NCBI GenBank assembly: GCA_018648445.1
Contig: JABGRG010000001.1
Location: 1 to 64,000 of the forward strand
DNA: 64,000 bases
Origin: Rhodospirillales bacterium
Lineage (GTDB): Bacteria > Pseudomonadota > Alphaproteobacteria > Rhodospirillales_A > JACZKS01
Direction of reading: 5' to 3'
Within the stretch, counting starts at the first letter, position 1; every line of letters starts with the position of its first letter. Below, piece by piece: positions 16,710 through 29,221 of this stretch. The notes below the pieces were generated by a model. That model saw only the letters and a program-made list of their open reading frames with translations, was not told the DNA's origin and did no database searches. The translations under genes and the position numbers were made by a program.

Positions 16710-17521
16710 TAGGCTGCCTCCACCAGGCGTTCGCGACGGATGACTTCGCTGGCCAGATTCAAATACGCCTGCGAGCCCGTGCACTTCATATCGTAAACCA
16801 GAACCGGCCGTCCGTGGGACGGTGCTTCGGAAACGCGAACGTTACGGGGGATCACCGTATTATATACCTTGTCGCCGAAGTGCTCGCGGACATCCTGGGC
16901 GACCATACCCGAAAGGTTGTTGCGGCGGTCGAACATGGTTAACACGATGCCCTGGATTTCAAGGCCGGGATTGAAGGCCCGCTTGACCCGCTCAATGGTC
17001 TTGATCAGGTGGCTGACCCCTTCAAGGGCGAAAAATTCGCACTGCAGCGGAACCAAAACGGCCTGCGATGCGACCAGAGCATTGATGGTCAGCAGTCCCA
17101 ACGCGGGCGGGCAATCGATCAGGATAAAATCGAACCCCGTCGCGCCCGCTTCCAGGGCTTCGCGAAGGCAATATTCACGCTGCTCTTCATTGACCAGCTC
17201 GATCTCGGCTCCCGCCAGATCGCTTCCGGCGGGAATGACCTCGAGACCGGGTATTTCCGTTTTCTGGGCCGCCTCCAGCGGCGTCGTGCCGCCGCTGAGC
17301 AGGTGGTAGCTGTCCACCTCCCGCGCGCTGCGCGCGATGCCCAAGCCGGTGCTGGCGTTGCCCTGGGGATCAAGGTCGATCAACAGCACCCGCTTGCGGA
17401 TTGCTGCCAGCGCTGTGGCCAGATTGATCGCGGTGGTGGTTTTTCCGACGCCGCCTTTTTGGTTTGCGATGGCGATTATGCGGGGCGAATCTGCTGAATT
17501 CAGTGGGATTTCAGGATTCAT
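16709..17521 (-). CDS. parA: Chromosome-partitioning ATPase ParA
   Basis: The 270-residue protein has the deviant Walker A motif KGGVGKTTT at residues 22-30, then LLIDLDPQGNAS, FILIDCPPALGLLT and GIVLTMFDRRNNLS, all diagnostic of chromosomal ParA/Soj. It uses ATP-dependent DNA binding to move ParB-parS complexes. The ATG at 17521 overlaps the end of rsmG by 11 bases; a TTG at 17533 with GGAAGAAA just upstream is an alternative. Gene order mnmE-mnmG-rsmG-parA-parB is conserved near many bacterial origins. Confidence 0.96.
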   Translation of the reverse strand: MNPEIPLNSADSPRIIAIANQKGGVGKTTTAINLATALAAIRKRVLLIDLDPQGNASTGLGIARSAREVDSYHLLSGGTTPLEAAQKTEIPGLEVIPAGSDLAGAEIELVNEEQREYCLREALEAGATGFDFILIDCPPALGLLTINALVASQAVLVPLQCEFFALEGVSHLIKTIERVKRAFNPGLEIQGIVLTMFDRRNNLSGMVAQDVREHFGDKVYNTVIPRNVRVSEAPSHGRPVLVYDMKCTGSQAYLNLASEVIRRERLVEAA

Positions 17522-18158
17522 TACGGCGCCCAATTTCTTCCAGTTTCAGGATTTCGGCCTGCGAATCGGTCAAACTTCTGATCCGCGTGACTTGCATAAT
17601 CCATTTTTTTTGCGATTCCGTCAATTCTTCTTGTGCATTTCGGCCCTTGGAAAAGAGGCAAATTGACCCTTTTTTGAGGAAAGGTCGTGCATATTCCACT
17701 AGCGAAACGAGCGGTGCGCAGGCCCGGGCGGTGACCACATCAGCGGAAATCGGCGATGTTTTTTCAATTCGTGTCCGGTGAATTTCCACTGTCGTCCCGG
17801 TCGCCCGGGCGGCTTCCTGAAGAAATGCGCACTTTCGACCGTCGCTTTCCACCAGGTGAACCCCGGGAACACCGAGGATGGCAAGCACCAGTGCCGGGAA
17901 CCCCGCGCCACTGCCCAGATCGACCAGGGTTCTCGCCGATACCGGGATCAACGGATGGAGCTGCGCCGAGTCCAGCATATGGCGGCGCCACAGATCATCA
18001 AGGGTCGCTTTCCCAACGAGATTGATGCGGCGCTGCCATTTGATGAGAAGATCCGCGTAGGCCGAAAGGCGCTCCATCACCGGAATGGATGCGCCGGTTG
18101 CCGCGCGGAATTCTTCGGGAGAAAGGGGCGGTGTCGGGAGTGTCATTTTCTTCGCCAT
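17511..18158 (-). CDS. rsmG: 16S rRNA (guanine-N7) methyltransferase RsmG
   Basis: The 215-residue protein has the SAM-binding pattern LVDLGSGAGFPALVLAI followed by VHLVESDGRKCAFLQEAAR, and later VVTARACAPLVSLVEYA and FSKGRNAQEELTES. It methylates G527 of 16S rRNA (E. coli numbering). The N-terminal INLVGKATLDDLWRRHMLDSAQL is characteristic of GidB. A parS site lies 12 bases upstream of its start. Confidence 0.95.
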   Translation of the reverse strand: MAKKMTLPTPPLSPEEFRAATGASIPVMERLSAYADLLIKWQRRINLVGKATLDDLWRRHMLDSAQLHPLIPVSARTLVDLGSGAGFPALVLAILGVPGVHLVESDGRKCAFLQEAARATGTTVEIHRTRIEKTSPISADVVTARACAPLVSLVEYARPFLKKGSICLFSKGRNAQEELTESQKKWIMQVTRIRSLTDSQAEILKLEEIGRRNES

Positions 18159-18170
18159 CCTTCATGGGGA

Positions 18171-18186
18171 TGTTTCACGTGAAACA
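18171..18186. other. parS: parS centromere site 1
   Basis: TGTTTCACGTGAAACA is a perfect match to the 16-base bacterial parS consensus and a perfect palindrome. It lies between rsmG and mnmG, 1.5 kb from parB. ParB would nucleate here and spread. Confidence 0.96.
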
Positions 18187-18195
18187 TGTTGACGA

Positions 18196-20061
18196 TCAGG
18201 CGACCGCTTTTTCCCCGCGCCGCCGCACATGGGCCAGAAGCAGAGTTAACGCCGCCGGGGTAACGCCGGAAATGCGCGCCGCCTGTCCCAGGGTGGCGGG
18301 CCGCACGTGCATCAGCTTGTCTCGCACTTCATTGGAAAGTCCGTTGATCCCTGCGTAATCAAGATCGCCGGCCAATGCCAGGTGCTCGTCCCGGCGGAAG
18401 GCGGCGATGTCGGCGCGTTGCCGTTCCAGATAGGGCGCGTATAGGGCCTCGATTTCCAACTGGGCCCCGATGTCTTCTTCGACGCCGCCCATCTCCGGCC
18501 AGATGGCCGCCAGCTGCCCACAATCGACCTCCGGTTGGCTGAGCAGATCATAAGCCGTGCGGGCCACGCCATCGCGGTTGACCTCGATCCCCTGTTTCGC
18601 CAGGGCGCTGGGCGAGACCGAAAGCGCCGCGAGGCGTCCCCGCCACTTTTCCAGCAGATCCCTCTTGGTTCCAAACGCCGCTTCACGCCCTTGCCCAACA
18701 CACCCCAGCTCGATGCCTTTCGGGGTCAGGCGCTGATCGGCGTTATCGGCGCGAAGAAGCAAGCGATATTCCGCCCGCGAGGTGAACATGCGATAGGGCT
18801 CCGCCGTTCCCCGGGTCACCAGGTCATCGATCATCACGCCGATGAAACCCTCGGCCCGATCAAACGCCACGCCGTCCGACCCGCCCGCCCGGCGCGCCGC
18901 ATTCAGGCCAGCAACCAGGCCCTGCCCGGCGGCTTCCTCGTAGCCCGTCGTCCCATTGATTTGCCCGGCGAAAAACAGGCCCGCCGCGCGCTTGGTCTCC
19001 AGGGTCGGATAGAGTTCGCGCGGGTCGACAAAATCGTACTCGATGGCGTACCCGGGCTGGATCATCGTGGCCCGCTCCAACCCCGGTATGGTTTTGACCA
19101 TGGCCTCCTGCACATCCTTGGGCAGGGAGGTCGAGATGCCGTTGGGATACACCGTCGGGTCGTCCAACCCCTCGGGCTCCAGGAAAATCTGATGCCGGGT
19201 GCGATCGGCAAACCGCACCACCTTGTCCTCGATGCTGGGACAGTAGCGCGGCCCGGTCCCTTCGATCTGCCCCGAATACAGGGGGGCCCGGTCAAGGTTC
19301 GCGCGGATCAGTTCGTGGGTCGCCGGGGTCGTCTCGGTCAAATAGCAATCCACCTGCGGCGTATGGATGGCCCCGGTCAAATAGGAAAAGGGAACCGGCG
19401 GGTCGTCGGGCGGTTGCGCCATCAGTGCGCTCCACGCGATGGTCCGTCCGTCGAGACGCGGCGGCGTCCCGGTCTTCAGCCGACCCAGGGCAAAGCCAAG
19501 CCGCCGGAAGGTGTAGGAGAGCCCAATGGCCGGTGGGTCGCCAACCCGCCCCGCCGGGTATTGAACTTCACCGACGTGGATCATGCCGCGCAGGAAGGTC
19601 CCGGTGGTAATGACCACGGCCCCCGCCGCGATGTCCTTACCCTCGCCCGTGCGCACACCGCGCACCGCGCCAGAGGCATCGAACAAGAGATCCTCGGCCG
19701 CCGCCTCAAGAACATCCAGACCCGCCTGGTCGGCGATCAGTTCACCCACGGCCTTGCGGTAAAGTTTCCGGTCGGCCTGCGCCCTGGGCCCGCGAACCGC
19801 CGGACCTTTGCTGCGGTTGAGAATGCGAAATTGAATCCCCGCGCGGTCGGCGGCCCGGCCCATGATCCCGTCCAGCGCGTCAACCTCGCGCACCAACTGG
19901 CCCTTGGCCAATCCACCAATGGCGGGGTTACATGACATCTCGCCGAGCCGGTCGCGCCGATGGGTGACCAGAAGGGTACTCGCCCCCACGCGCGCCGACG
20001 CCGCAGCCGCCTCGGCCCCGGCGTGTCCGCCGCCCACAACGATGACATCATAAGAATTCAT
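18196..20061 (-). CDS. mnmG: tRNA uridine 5-carboxymethylaminomethyl modification enzyme MnmG
   Basis: The 621-residue FAD enzyme works with MnmE to modify the wobble uridine of several tRNAs. The FAD-binding motif [14 protein letters not shown] is at the N-terminus. Other family signatures are [65 protein letters not shown] and [14 protein letters not shown]. The MnmG-specific C-terminal domain ends with [19 protein letters not shown]. The ATG at 20061 matches the family start; a longer frame upstream is not family-like. A perfect parS lies on each side of the gene. Confidence 0.97.
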   Translation of the reverse strand: MNSYDVIVVGGGHAGAEAAAASARVGASTLLVTHRRDRLGEMSCNPAIGGLAKGQLVREVDALDGIMGRAADRAGIQFRILNRSKGPAVRGPRAQADRKLYRKAVGELIADQAGLDVLEAAAEDLLFDASGAVRGVRTGEGKDIAAGAVVITTGTFLRGMIHVGEVQYPAGRVGDPPAIGLSYTFRRLGFALGRLKTGTPPRLDGRTIAWSALMAQPPDDPPVPFSYLTGAIHTPQVDCYLTETTPATHELIRANLDRAPLYSGQIEGTGPRYCPSIEDKVVRFADRTRHQIFLEPEGLDDPTVYPNGISTSLPKDVQEAMVKTIPGLERATMIQPGYAIEYDFVDPRELYPTLETKRAAGLFFAGQINGTTGYEEAAGQGLVAGLNAARRAGGSDGVAFDRAEGFIGVMIDDLVTRGTAEPYRMFTSRAEYRLLLRADNADQRLTPKGIELGCVGQGREAAFGTKRDLLEKWRGRLAALSVSPSALAKQGIEVNRDGVARTAYDLLSQPEVDCGQLAAIWPEMGGVEEDIGAQLEIEALYAPYLERQRADIAAFRRDEHLALAGDLDYAGINGLSNEVRDKLMHVRPATLGQAARISGVTPAALTLLLAHVRRRGEKAVA

Positions 20062-20185
20062 GGTTCGGAAATTAGGGATGCCGCGGGACCCTGTCAAACG
20101 CTCCCGCGCGCTGCCCGCAAGATTCTCGCAATTTTCGCTATTTTATCGCGCATTTGGCAAAAATGAATCCCAAACGGCCATTCCG

Positions 20186-20201
20186 TGTTTCACGTGAAAC
20201 A
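20186..20201. other. parS: parS centromere site 2
   Basis: A second perfect TGTTTCACGTGAAACA. On the minus strand it begins at the very next base after the mnmE stop codon. The two parS sites are about 2.0 kb apart. Confidence 0.96.
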
Positions 20202-21551
20202 TTATTTTCCGATACAGAAGTCCCTGAAGATCACGTCCAGAAGATCTTCCACATCGACTCCACCGGTTATGCGCCCCAGCGCCCGCGTTGCCAGCCGCAG
20301 GTCTTCGGCCATCAATTCGGAACTGCTGCTCCCCTTTCCGCCGCCTTCGAGAAAACGATCCAGAGCCGCCGCGCATTCCCCCAGTGCCTCGCGGTGCCGC
20401 GCCCGTGTCATGGCCGGGGCCCCGGTGGCCGGAAAGCGATCAACGACCGCCTTACTCAGCACGCCCTCCAACCGATTGATCCCCTCGCCCGACAGAGCCG
20501 AGACACCCAGCGCCGTCCGACCCGCAATCATCGGCGGCCCCTCCGGCCTCGCCACATCCACCTTATTGAGGACCACCACGCTCTCACCATCGATCAAGTC
20601 CAGGGCGCGCGCATCGCACTCGGGCCAAACCGTTGCATCGAAAACAACCAGCCTGATGTCCGCTTCCACGGCCCGCTTGGTTGCCCGGCGAACACCCTCG
20701 CTTTCGATGGCGTCACCACCCTCGCGCAGCCCCGCCGTATCCGCCACGATCACCGGATAGCCGCCAAGATCAAGCCGTACCTCGATCACGTCGCGGGTGG
20801 TTCCGGCTGTCTCTGAAACAATCGCCGCGTCGCGCCGCGCCAGCAGGTTCAGCAAACTTGACTTGCCCGCATTCGGCGGCCCGACAATGGCCACATGAAC
20901 GCCCCCGCGCAACCGCTCGCCCCGCCCGTCATCGGCCAGATGAGCGGCCACCTCGCGCGCCACCCCACCGACCTCACGGCGCACGTCATCCATCAGGTTC
21001 GCGGGCAATTCCTCATCGGAAAAGTCAATGGTGGCTTCCAGGTGGGCCAGCGAACCAACAAGCCGTTGCCGCCATCCGTCGTAAAGATCGCGCAAACCAC
21101 CGCCCATCTGATGAAGCGCCTGGCGCCGTTGCGCCGCCGTCTCCGCCGCCACCAAATCGGCCAGCCCCTCGGCTGCCGTCAGATCCATCTTATTGTTCTC
21201 GAAAGCCCGCCGCGTGAACTCACCCGGCTCGGCGAGGCGCAACCCCTCCATGCCTCCCAGGGCATCGAGGACCCCCGCCACCACGGCCCGTCCGCCATGA
21301 ACGTGAAACTCGACCACATCCTCGCCGGTGAAACTGCGGGGTCTGGAAAACAACACGGCAAGCGCATCATCCAGCGCCTCGCCGCTTTCCGGATGCCGCA
21401 AGGTCACCCTGTGCAATACCCGCGTCGTCAACGGATCGCGCACACCCAACGCACGCACCGCTTCCGATGCGCCGTTACCCGACATTCGAATGACCGCGAC
21501 CCCCGCCGGCGCCCCGCCTGATGCGAGGGCATAAATGGTTCCTGTTTTCAT
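20202..21551 (-). CDS. mnmE: tRNA modification GTPase MnmE
   Basis: The 449-residue protein has the N-terminal folate-binding domain (TIYALASGGAPAGVAVIRMSG, RSFTGEDVVEFHVHGG and GEFTRRAFENNKMDL). The inserted G domain has a P-loop GPPNAGKSS (224-232), ETAGTTRD, DTAGLRE and NKVD. It ends with the family C-terminal FCIGK, whose cysteine is at residue 446. It is the partner of MnmG for wobble-uridine modification. Its stop codon abuts the second parS. Confidence 0.97.
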   Translation of the reverse strand: MKTGTIYALASGGAPAGVAVIRMSGNGASEAVRALGVRDPLTTRVLHRVTLRHPESGEALDDALAVLFSRPRSFTGEDVVEFHVHGGRAVVAGVLDALGGMEGLRLAEPGEFTRRAFENNKMDLTAAEGLADLVAAETAAQRRQALHQMGGGLRDLYDGWRQRLVGSLAHLEATIDFSDEELPANLMDDVRREVGGVAREVAAHLADDGRGERLRGGVHVAIVGPPNAGKSSLLNLLARRDAAIVSETAGTTRDVIEVRLDLGGYPVIVADTAGLREGGDAIESEGVRRATKRAVEADIRLVVFDATVWPECDARALDLIDGESVVVLNKVDVARPEGPPMIAGRTALGVSALSGEGINRLEGVLSKAVVDRFPATGAPAMTRARHREALGECAAALDRFLEGGGKGSSSSELMAEDLRLATRALGRITGGVDVEDLLDVIFRDFCIGK

Positions 21552-21619
21552 TTCCTTCCCGTAACGGCTTTCATCACATTCCCTGCGCTTCTCCGCCGAT
21601 ACACCTTATCTTGTGGTTC

Positions 21620-21961
21620 CTATTCATCCCGCCCCAACATCAAGCGTCCAACGGGTTCCCCGCCTTGAATATGCGAGCCCAGGATTTCATCGATGTCGCT
21701 GCGGTTTTCCGCCCTGTACCATATCCCTTCCGGGTAAACCACCATCGTCGGCCCCAACTCGCAGCGATCCAGACAGCCCGACGAATTGATGCGAACATCG
21801 CCCAAGCCCAAGGTTTTGGCTTTGGCCTTCATGTAATTTCGCAACCCCAAACCGCCGCGCCCCTTGCAGCAGCCCCGTGCGTTGCCCTCGGGCCGTTCGT
21901 TGACGCAACAAAAAACATGATGGCGATAAAACGGCTTCTGTCCACTTTCCTGAGCGGCCAC
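21620..21961 (-). CDS. Thioredoxin-like 2Fe-2S ferredoxin-family protein
   Basis: The 113-residue protein contains FYRHHVFCCVNERPEGNARGCC at the N-terminus and INSSGCLDRCELGPTMVVYPEGIWY in the second half. The spaced cysteines match the thioredoxin-like 2Fe-2S ferredoxin pattern seen in NuoE-like and Shethna-type small proteins. It is probably a soluble electron carrier; the partner cannot be inferred. It is encoded upstream of mnmE on the same strand, with about 70 bases between the genes. Confidence 0.8.
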   Translation of the reverse strand: MAAQESGQKPFYRHHVFCCVNERPEGNARGCCKGRGGLGLRNYMKAKAKTLGLGDVRINSSGCLDRCELGPTMVVYPEGIWYRAENRSDIDEILGSHIQGGEPVGRLMLGRDE

Positions 21962-22110
21962 GTCCAGCCCTTTCTTCTATACTTGCCGCGCGACCTCTGG
22001 TTCCCACGTTGAAAACCTTGTCCCCGGCCACAATCTAACTTGGGATCGTGTCCCCTCGGGACAATCCCCCGATGGACAATACTTTACCGCAAAAAGAAAA
22101 AGCCCAAACA

Positions 22111-24174
<2,064 letters not shown>

Positions 24175-24184
24175 TCTCGCATCC

Positions 24185-24658
24185 ATGCCGTACCAATGCT
24201 TTTCCAGCCCCGTCGGTCCGCTGAGCGTCTTCGAGGAAGAAGACGCCATCGTCGCCATCGAATGGGGCCGCGCGCCGGACCCCCGGAAAACGCCGCTCCT
24301 TGCCGAAGCCCGCCGCCAACTGGATGCCTATTTCGACGGCGCGCTTCAGTCCTTCGACCTGGCCCTAGCGCCGCGCGGAACCGCCCATCAAAAGGCCGTG
24401 TGGAACGCCATGTTGCGAATACCCTACGGAGAGGTGCAGACCTACGGCGAGATTGCCACGGAAATCGGTTCCGCCCCGCGCGCCGTTGGCGGCGCCTGCG
24501 GCGCCAATCCCATTCCCATCATTATCCCCTGCCACCGCGTCGTCGGTGGCGGCGGCCGCCTGACCGGCTATTCCGGCTTCGGCGGCCTTGATACAAAACG
24601 CGCGCTGTTGCGACTGGAAGACGCGCCCATACCATCACTCGAGGGAGATCGAAGATGA
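24185..24658 (+). CDS. ogt: Methylated-DNA--protein-cysteine methyltransferase
   Basis: The 157-residue protein has the active-site motif PIIIPCHRVVGGGGRLTGYSGG-like, in which the cysteine of PCHRV accepts the alkyl group from O6-alkylguanine. RIPYGEVQTYGEIATEIGSAPRAVGGACGANP is the DNA-binding helix-turn-helix with the arginine finger. The N-terminal 75 residues form the usual small non-catalytic domain. It overlaps the following oxidoreductase gene by four bases (ATGA). The open frame extends upstream into the DUF255 gene, but family length supports this start. Confidence 0.93.
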   Translation: MPYQCFSSPVGPLSVFEEEDAIVAIEWGRAPDPRKTPLLAEARRQLDAYFDGALQSFDLALAPRGTAHQKAVWNAMLRIPYGEVQTYGEIATEIGSAPRAVGGACGANPIPIIIPCHRVVGGGGRLTGYSGFGGLDTKRALLRLEDAPIPSLEGDRR

Positions 24659-25632
24659 CAAAAGCCATCCAAGTCAACCAATACGGCGGACCCGAGGTTC
24701 TGGAGTGGAATGACGTCGCCCTCGGCGACCCCGGCCCCGGCGAGGCGCGCGTCCGCCATACCGCTGTCGGCCTCAATTTCATCGACACCTACATGCGAAC
24801 CGGCCTTTATCCGTTGCCCGGTTTTCCCAGCGGCATTGGTTTGGAGGGCGCGGGCATTGTCGAAGCCGTGGGCGAAGGCGTCACCGACGTCAAGGTCGGC
24901 GGGCGGGTCGCTTATGCGGGCGGACCTCCGGGGGCCTATAGCGAGGCCCGCGTGATGCCCGTCGGCCGTCTCATCCCCATCCCCCACGCCATCGAAGACC
25001 AGACGGCGGCCGCCATGATGCTCAAGGGAATGACCGCCCAGTATCTGTTGCGCCAGACCTACGTGGTCAAAGCGGGCGACACCATCCTTACCCACGCGGC
25101 AGCGGGCGGTGTCGGCCTGATCCTGTGCCAATGGGCAAAACACCTGGGCGCCACGGTCATCGGAACCGTGGGTTCCGACGAAAAAGCCGAACTGGCCAAG
25201 GCCAACGGCTGCGACCATCCCATCATCTATACCCGCGAAAACTTCACCGAGCGAGTCCGCGAGATCACCGACGGCAAGGGTGTTCCCGTGGTTTATGATT
25301 CCGTCGGCGCGGCCACGTGGGAAGGCTCGCTCGATTGCCTGCAGCCCCGTGGCCTGATGGTCAGTTTCGGCAACGCGTCCGGCAAGGTCGAGCCGGTCGA
25401 ACCGGTCACCCTTTCGGCCAAGGGGTCTTTGTTCCTGACCCGCCCGACGCTCATTCACTATACGGCCACGCGGGCAGAACTGTTGGCCACCGCAGGCGAT
25501 CTGTTCGATGTGGTCGGCCCCGGCCACGTGAAAATTTCCGTCAACCAGACGTATGATCTGGCCGACGCGGCACAGTCGCACCGCGACCTTGAGGGGCGCA
25601 AAACCACGGGGTCAACCGTGCTTCTGACGTAA
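24655..25632 (+). CDS. qor: NADPH:quinone oxidoreductase, zinc-independent MDR family
   Basis: The 325-residue protein matches quinone oxidoreductase (zeta-crystallin type): GLNFIDTYMRTGLYP, GLEGAGIVEAVGEGV, the nucleotide-binding AAAGGVGLILCQWAKHLGATVIGTVGS and a C-terminal HRDLEGRKTTGSTVL. The zinc-ligand pattern of classical alcohol dehydrogenases is absent, as expected. It is translationally coupled to the upstream ogt gene and followed by a strong terminator. Confidence 0.93.
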   Translation: MTKAIQVNQYGGPEVLEWNDVALGDPGPGEARVRHTAVGLNFIDTYMRTGLYPLPGFPSGIGLEGAGIVEAVGEGVTDVKVGGRVAYAGGPPGAYSEARVMPVGRLIPIPHAIEDQTAAAMMLKGMTAQYLLRQTYVVKAGDTILTHAAAGGVGLILCQWAKHLGATVIGTVGSDEKAELAKANGCDHPIIYTRENFTERVREITDGKGVPVVYDSVGAATWEGSLDCLQPRGLMVSFGNASGKVEPVEPVTLSAKGSLFLTRPTLIHYTATRAELLATAGDLFDVVGPGHVKISVNQTYDLADAAQSHRDLEGRKTTGSTVLLT

Positions 25633-25653
25633 CCGACGCCAATCCCCAAACGA

Positions 25654-25694
25654 AAACGGCGCGCTCCGGAAGGATGCGCGCCGTTTGTTTTTTT
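25654..25694 (+). terminator. Rho-independent terminator after qor
   Basis: An 11-base perfect stem (AAACGGCGCGC at 25654-25664 with GCGCGCCGTTT at 25676-25686), an 11-base loop and a run of seven T residues. The convergent rho gene ends 11 bases further on. Read in the other direction the hairpin has only four T residues, so termination is mainly for the plus strand. Confidence 0.92.
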
Positions 25695-25704
25695 CGTCCC
25701 GCGA

Positions 25705-26961
<1,257 letters not shown>

Positions 26962-27141
26962 ATCTGGTCGTTTCTTCTGACCGGGAAAAGGGAGCGCTTA
27001 GGTGGGGAGAGCATGAAAACCGGAAGTCGACACTAGGTGGCTTCACGAAAAGAATTCGACGCTTCGGGCGATTACGCCTTCATGCCCGCACGAAATTTGG
27101 AGAAATACCAAGGGCGTGTCCCACCCTTTGCAATACCAAAA

Positions 27142-27170
27142 GCATTAACCAAATGGCACTGACCTGTCAA
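27142..27170 (-). promoter_or_regulatory. Candidate promoter of rho
   Basis: On the minus strand TTGACA (27170-27165) and TAATGC (27147-27142) are separated by 17 bases. The predicted start near 27136 gives rho a leader of about 175 bases. Confidence 0.55.
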
Positions 27171-27201
27171 ACAAAGATTTGCCCGAAGATTTACCGGGCC
27201 C

Positions 27202-28173
27202 CTACTTGGCGTCCCCAACCAGCCTCGCGAGCCCCTCGATAAACTTCGGGTGGCACCCCACCGCAGGAACCCGAACGTATTCCGGCAGGCCCAAATCGGC
27301 GGCGACCTTCCGATATTCAATATCAAGCTCCACCAAGGTTTCCGAGTGCTCTGAAACAAAGGCGATGGGAACGACGACGACGCCCACGCCGTCTTGCGCC
27401 GCGCGCTTCAGCTCATCCTCGATGGACGGCCCAATCCATTCCAGCGGCCCAACCCGACTTTGGTAGCAAACCACCCAACCGGGCTCCGCCTCCCCGGTGG
27501 CGGCAATGATCGCCCCGATGACCGCATTGGCCGTCTCGCCGATCTGCGCGGGGTAGGGGTCTCCCTTATCGACCACCCGCTTGGGCAAACCGTGGGCTGA
27601 AAACAAAATCCGCACGGCTGAGCATTTTTCAGCGGCCTCCCGCAAACCCTTCAAAACCAACTCGGCCTGCGCTTCAATCAATCCTTCCTCGGTCGGATAG
27701 CAACAAATCTCCCGGCTGGGTGCGGCCAGCTTCGCAGCGGCCGCAGCGCGTCGCCAATCCTTCAGCGAAGACGCGGTGGTGGTGGTCGAATACTGCGGAT
27801 AGAGCGGCAGAAGAACCACTTCATCGGGCCCAAAATCATGGACCAGCAGTGCGGTCTCGTCGCTCATGGGATGCCAATAGCGCATGGAAACGAAAACGCG
27901 CACCGTATCGCCGCCTTGCGAAAGTCGGGTTTCCAATGCGCTGGCTTGATCGCGCGTAAGACCCAACAACGGTGACCCGCCGCCGATATTTTCGTAGATT
28001 TCCCGCGCCAACGGGGCGCGCCGCCGCGATATCACGCGCGCCAGGACCGGCCGCAGTGGCCACGCTAACCCTATGATCGCCGGGTCGTTGAACAGATTGA
28101 AAAGAAAGGGTTCGACCGACTCGGGCCGGTCCGGGCCACCCAGGTTGAACAAGACAACGGCGATCCTGGACAT
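27202..28173 (-). CDS. hemH: Ferrochelatase
   Basis: The 323-residue enzyme inserts ferrous iron into protoporphyrin IX. Motifs include VLFNLGGPDRPESVEPFL at the N-terminus, VFVSMRYWHPM, LLPLYPQYSTTTTAS, ILFSAHGLPKRVVDKGDPY, whose SAHG histidine is the metal-accepting catalytic residue, and PIAFVSEHSETLVELDIEY. The ATG at 28173 follows the hemE stop by four bases, so hemE-hemH form one transcript. A short GC hairpin (27181-27199) lies just beyond the stop but has no strong T-run. Confidence 0.96.
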   Translation of the reverse strand: MSRIAVVLFNLGGPDRPESVEPFLFNLFNDPAIIGLAWPLRPVLARVISRRRAPLAREIYENIGGGSPLLGLTRDQASALETRLSQGGDTVRVFVSMRYWHPMSDETALLVHDFGPDEVVLLPLYPQYSTTTTASSLKDWRRAAAAAKLAAPSREICCYPTEEGLIEAQAELVLKGLREAAEKCSAVRILFSAHGLPKRVVDKGDPYPAQIGETANAVIGAIIAATGEAEPGWVVCYQSRVGPLEWIGPSIEDELKRAAQDGVGVVVVPIAFVSEHSETLVELDIEYRKVAADLGLPEYVRVPAVGCHPKFIEGLARLVGDAK

Positions 28174-28177
28174 GGCC

Positions 28178-29221
28178 CTACAACGCGCGCCAGGAGGTGA
28201 TTTGCCGCGCCAGTTCGATGACGTTTTCGACCGGCGTCTGCGGAACCACGCCATGGCCCAGATTAAAGACGAACGGTCCCTTGCCGAAAGCGTCGAGAAT
28301 CTCCGCCGCCGCGGATTTCATCTTTTCACCCCCCTCAACAACAAGAAGCGGATCAAGGTTTCCCTGGATGGTGCACATTTTTTGCAAATTATTTGCCGCG
28401 AACCCCAAATCAAGTTCACTGTCTATACCCACGCCATCGACGCCCGTTTCGGTCACATACGCCGGGTACAAATTTTCAGCCCCGCGCGGAAAACCGATAA
28501 ACGGAATATGGGGATATCTCGCCCGGACTTTTTCGATGATCGTCCTTGTCGGCGCAATAACCAGCCGGCGGAATTGGTCTTCATTCAAAGCGCCTGCCCA
28601 GGTATCAAACAATTGCAGCGCTTCGGCCCCATTGGCCACCTGTTCAATCAGATAAGCCGCCGTGGCATTGACCAAGATTTCCATTAGCCGGGCAAAACCA
28701 GCCTGATCTTCGGTATCCCAACCCAGCGCCCGTGAAAAATCCGTTTTGCCGCGTCCTTCCACCATGTAGGTGGCCACTGTCCACGGCGACCCGGCAAATC
28801 CGATCAACGCGGTTTTTTCGGGTATCTCGGCAGCAAGACGGCGCACGGTTTCGAACACCGGCGTCAAATGATCACACACACCCTCGGAATTCAGGCGCCC
28901 CAAATCATCGTTTCCCCGCAGCCGTTCCAATACCGGTCCCTCGCCCTCGCGGAACTCAACCGTTTGTCCCAAGGCGTCGGGTATGACCAGAATATCGCAA
29001 AATAGGATAGCGGCGTCGGGACTGAAACGGCGCAGCGGCTGAAGGGTTGCTTCGACCGACAGATCCGGGGTGTAGCAAAATTCGAGGAAATTACGCGCGG
29101 TCGTTCGCAGTTCCCGATATTCCGGGAGATAGCGCCCTGCCTGACGCATGAACCAGAAAGGTGGCGTTGCCAGCGCTTCGCCTTGAAGGGCCTGAAGGAA
29201 CGGTTTGGATGGTTCGGTCAT
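28178..29221 (-). CDS. hemE: Uroporphyrinogen decarboxylase
   Basis: The 347-residue enzyme decarboxylates uroporphyrinogen III to coproporphyrinogen III. Family signatures are PPFWFMRQAGRYLPEYRELR (substrate-binding arginines), PDAAILFCDILVIPDALGQTVEF, GFAGSPWTVATYMVEG, FDTWAGAL and FNLGHGVVPQTPVENV. The ATG at 29221 matches the family start and has AAAGGGAAAA upstream; 17 further open codons are not family-like. The gene faces away from the putative origin. Confidence 0.97.
   Translation of the reverse strand: MTEPSKPFLQALQGEALATPPFWFMRQAGRYLPEYRELRTTARNFLEFCYTPDLSVEATLQPLRRFSPDAAILFCDILVIPDALGQTVEFREGEGPVLERLRGNDDLGRLNSEGVCDHLTPVFETVRRLAAEIPEKTALIGFAGSPWTVATYMVEGRGKTDFSRALGWDTEDQAGFARLMEILVNATAAYLIEQVANGAEALQLFDTWAGALNEDQFRRLVIAPTRTIIEKVRARYPHIPFIGFPRGAENLYPAYVTETGVDGVGIDSELDLGFAANNLQKMCTIQGNLDPLLVVEGGEKMKSAAAEILDAFGKGPFVFNLGHGVVPQTPVENVIELARQITSWRAL

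Noticed and set aside
18535..19935. 466-residue frame antisense to mnmG
   Set aside because: No domain or ribosome binding site; mnmG is fully supported on the other strand.
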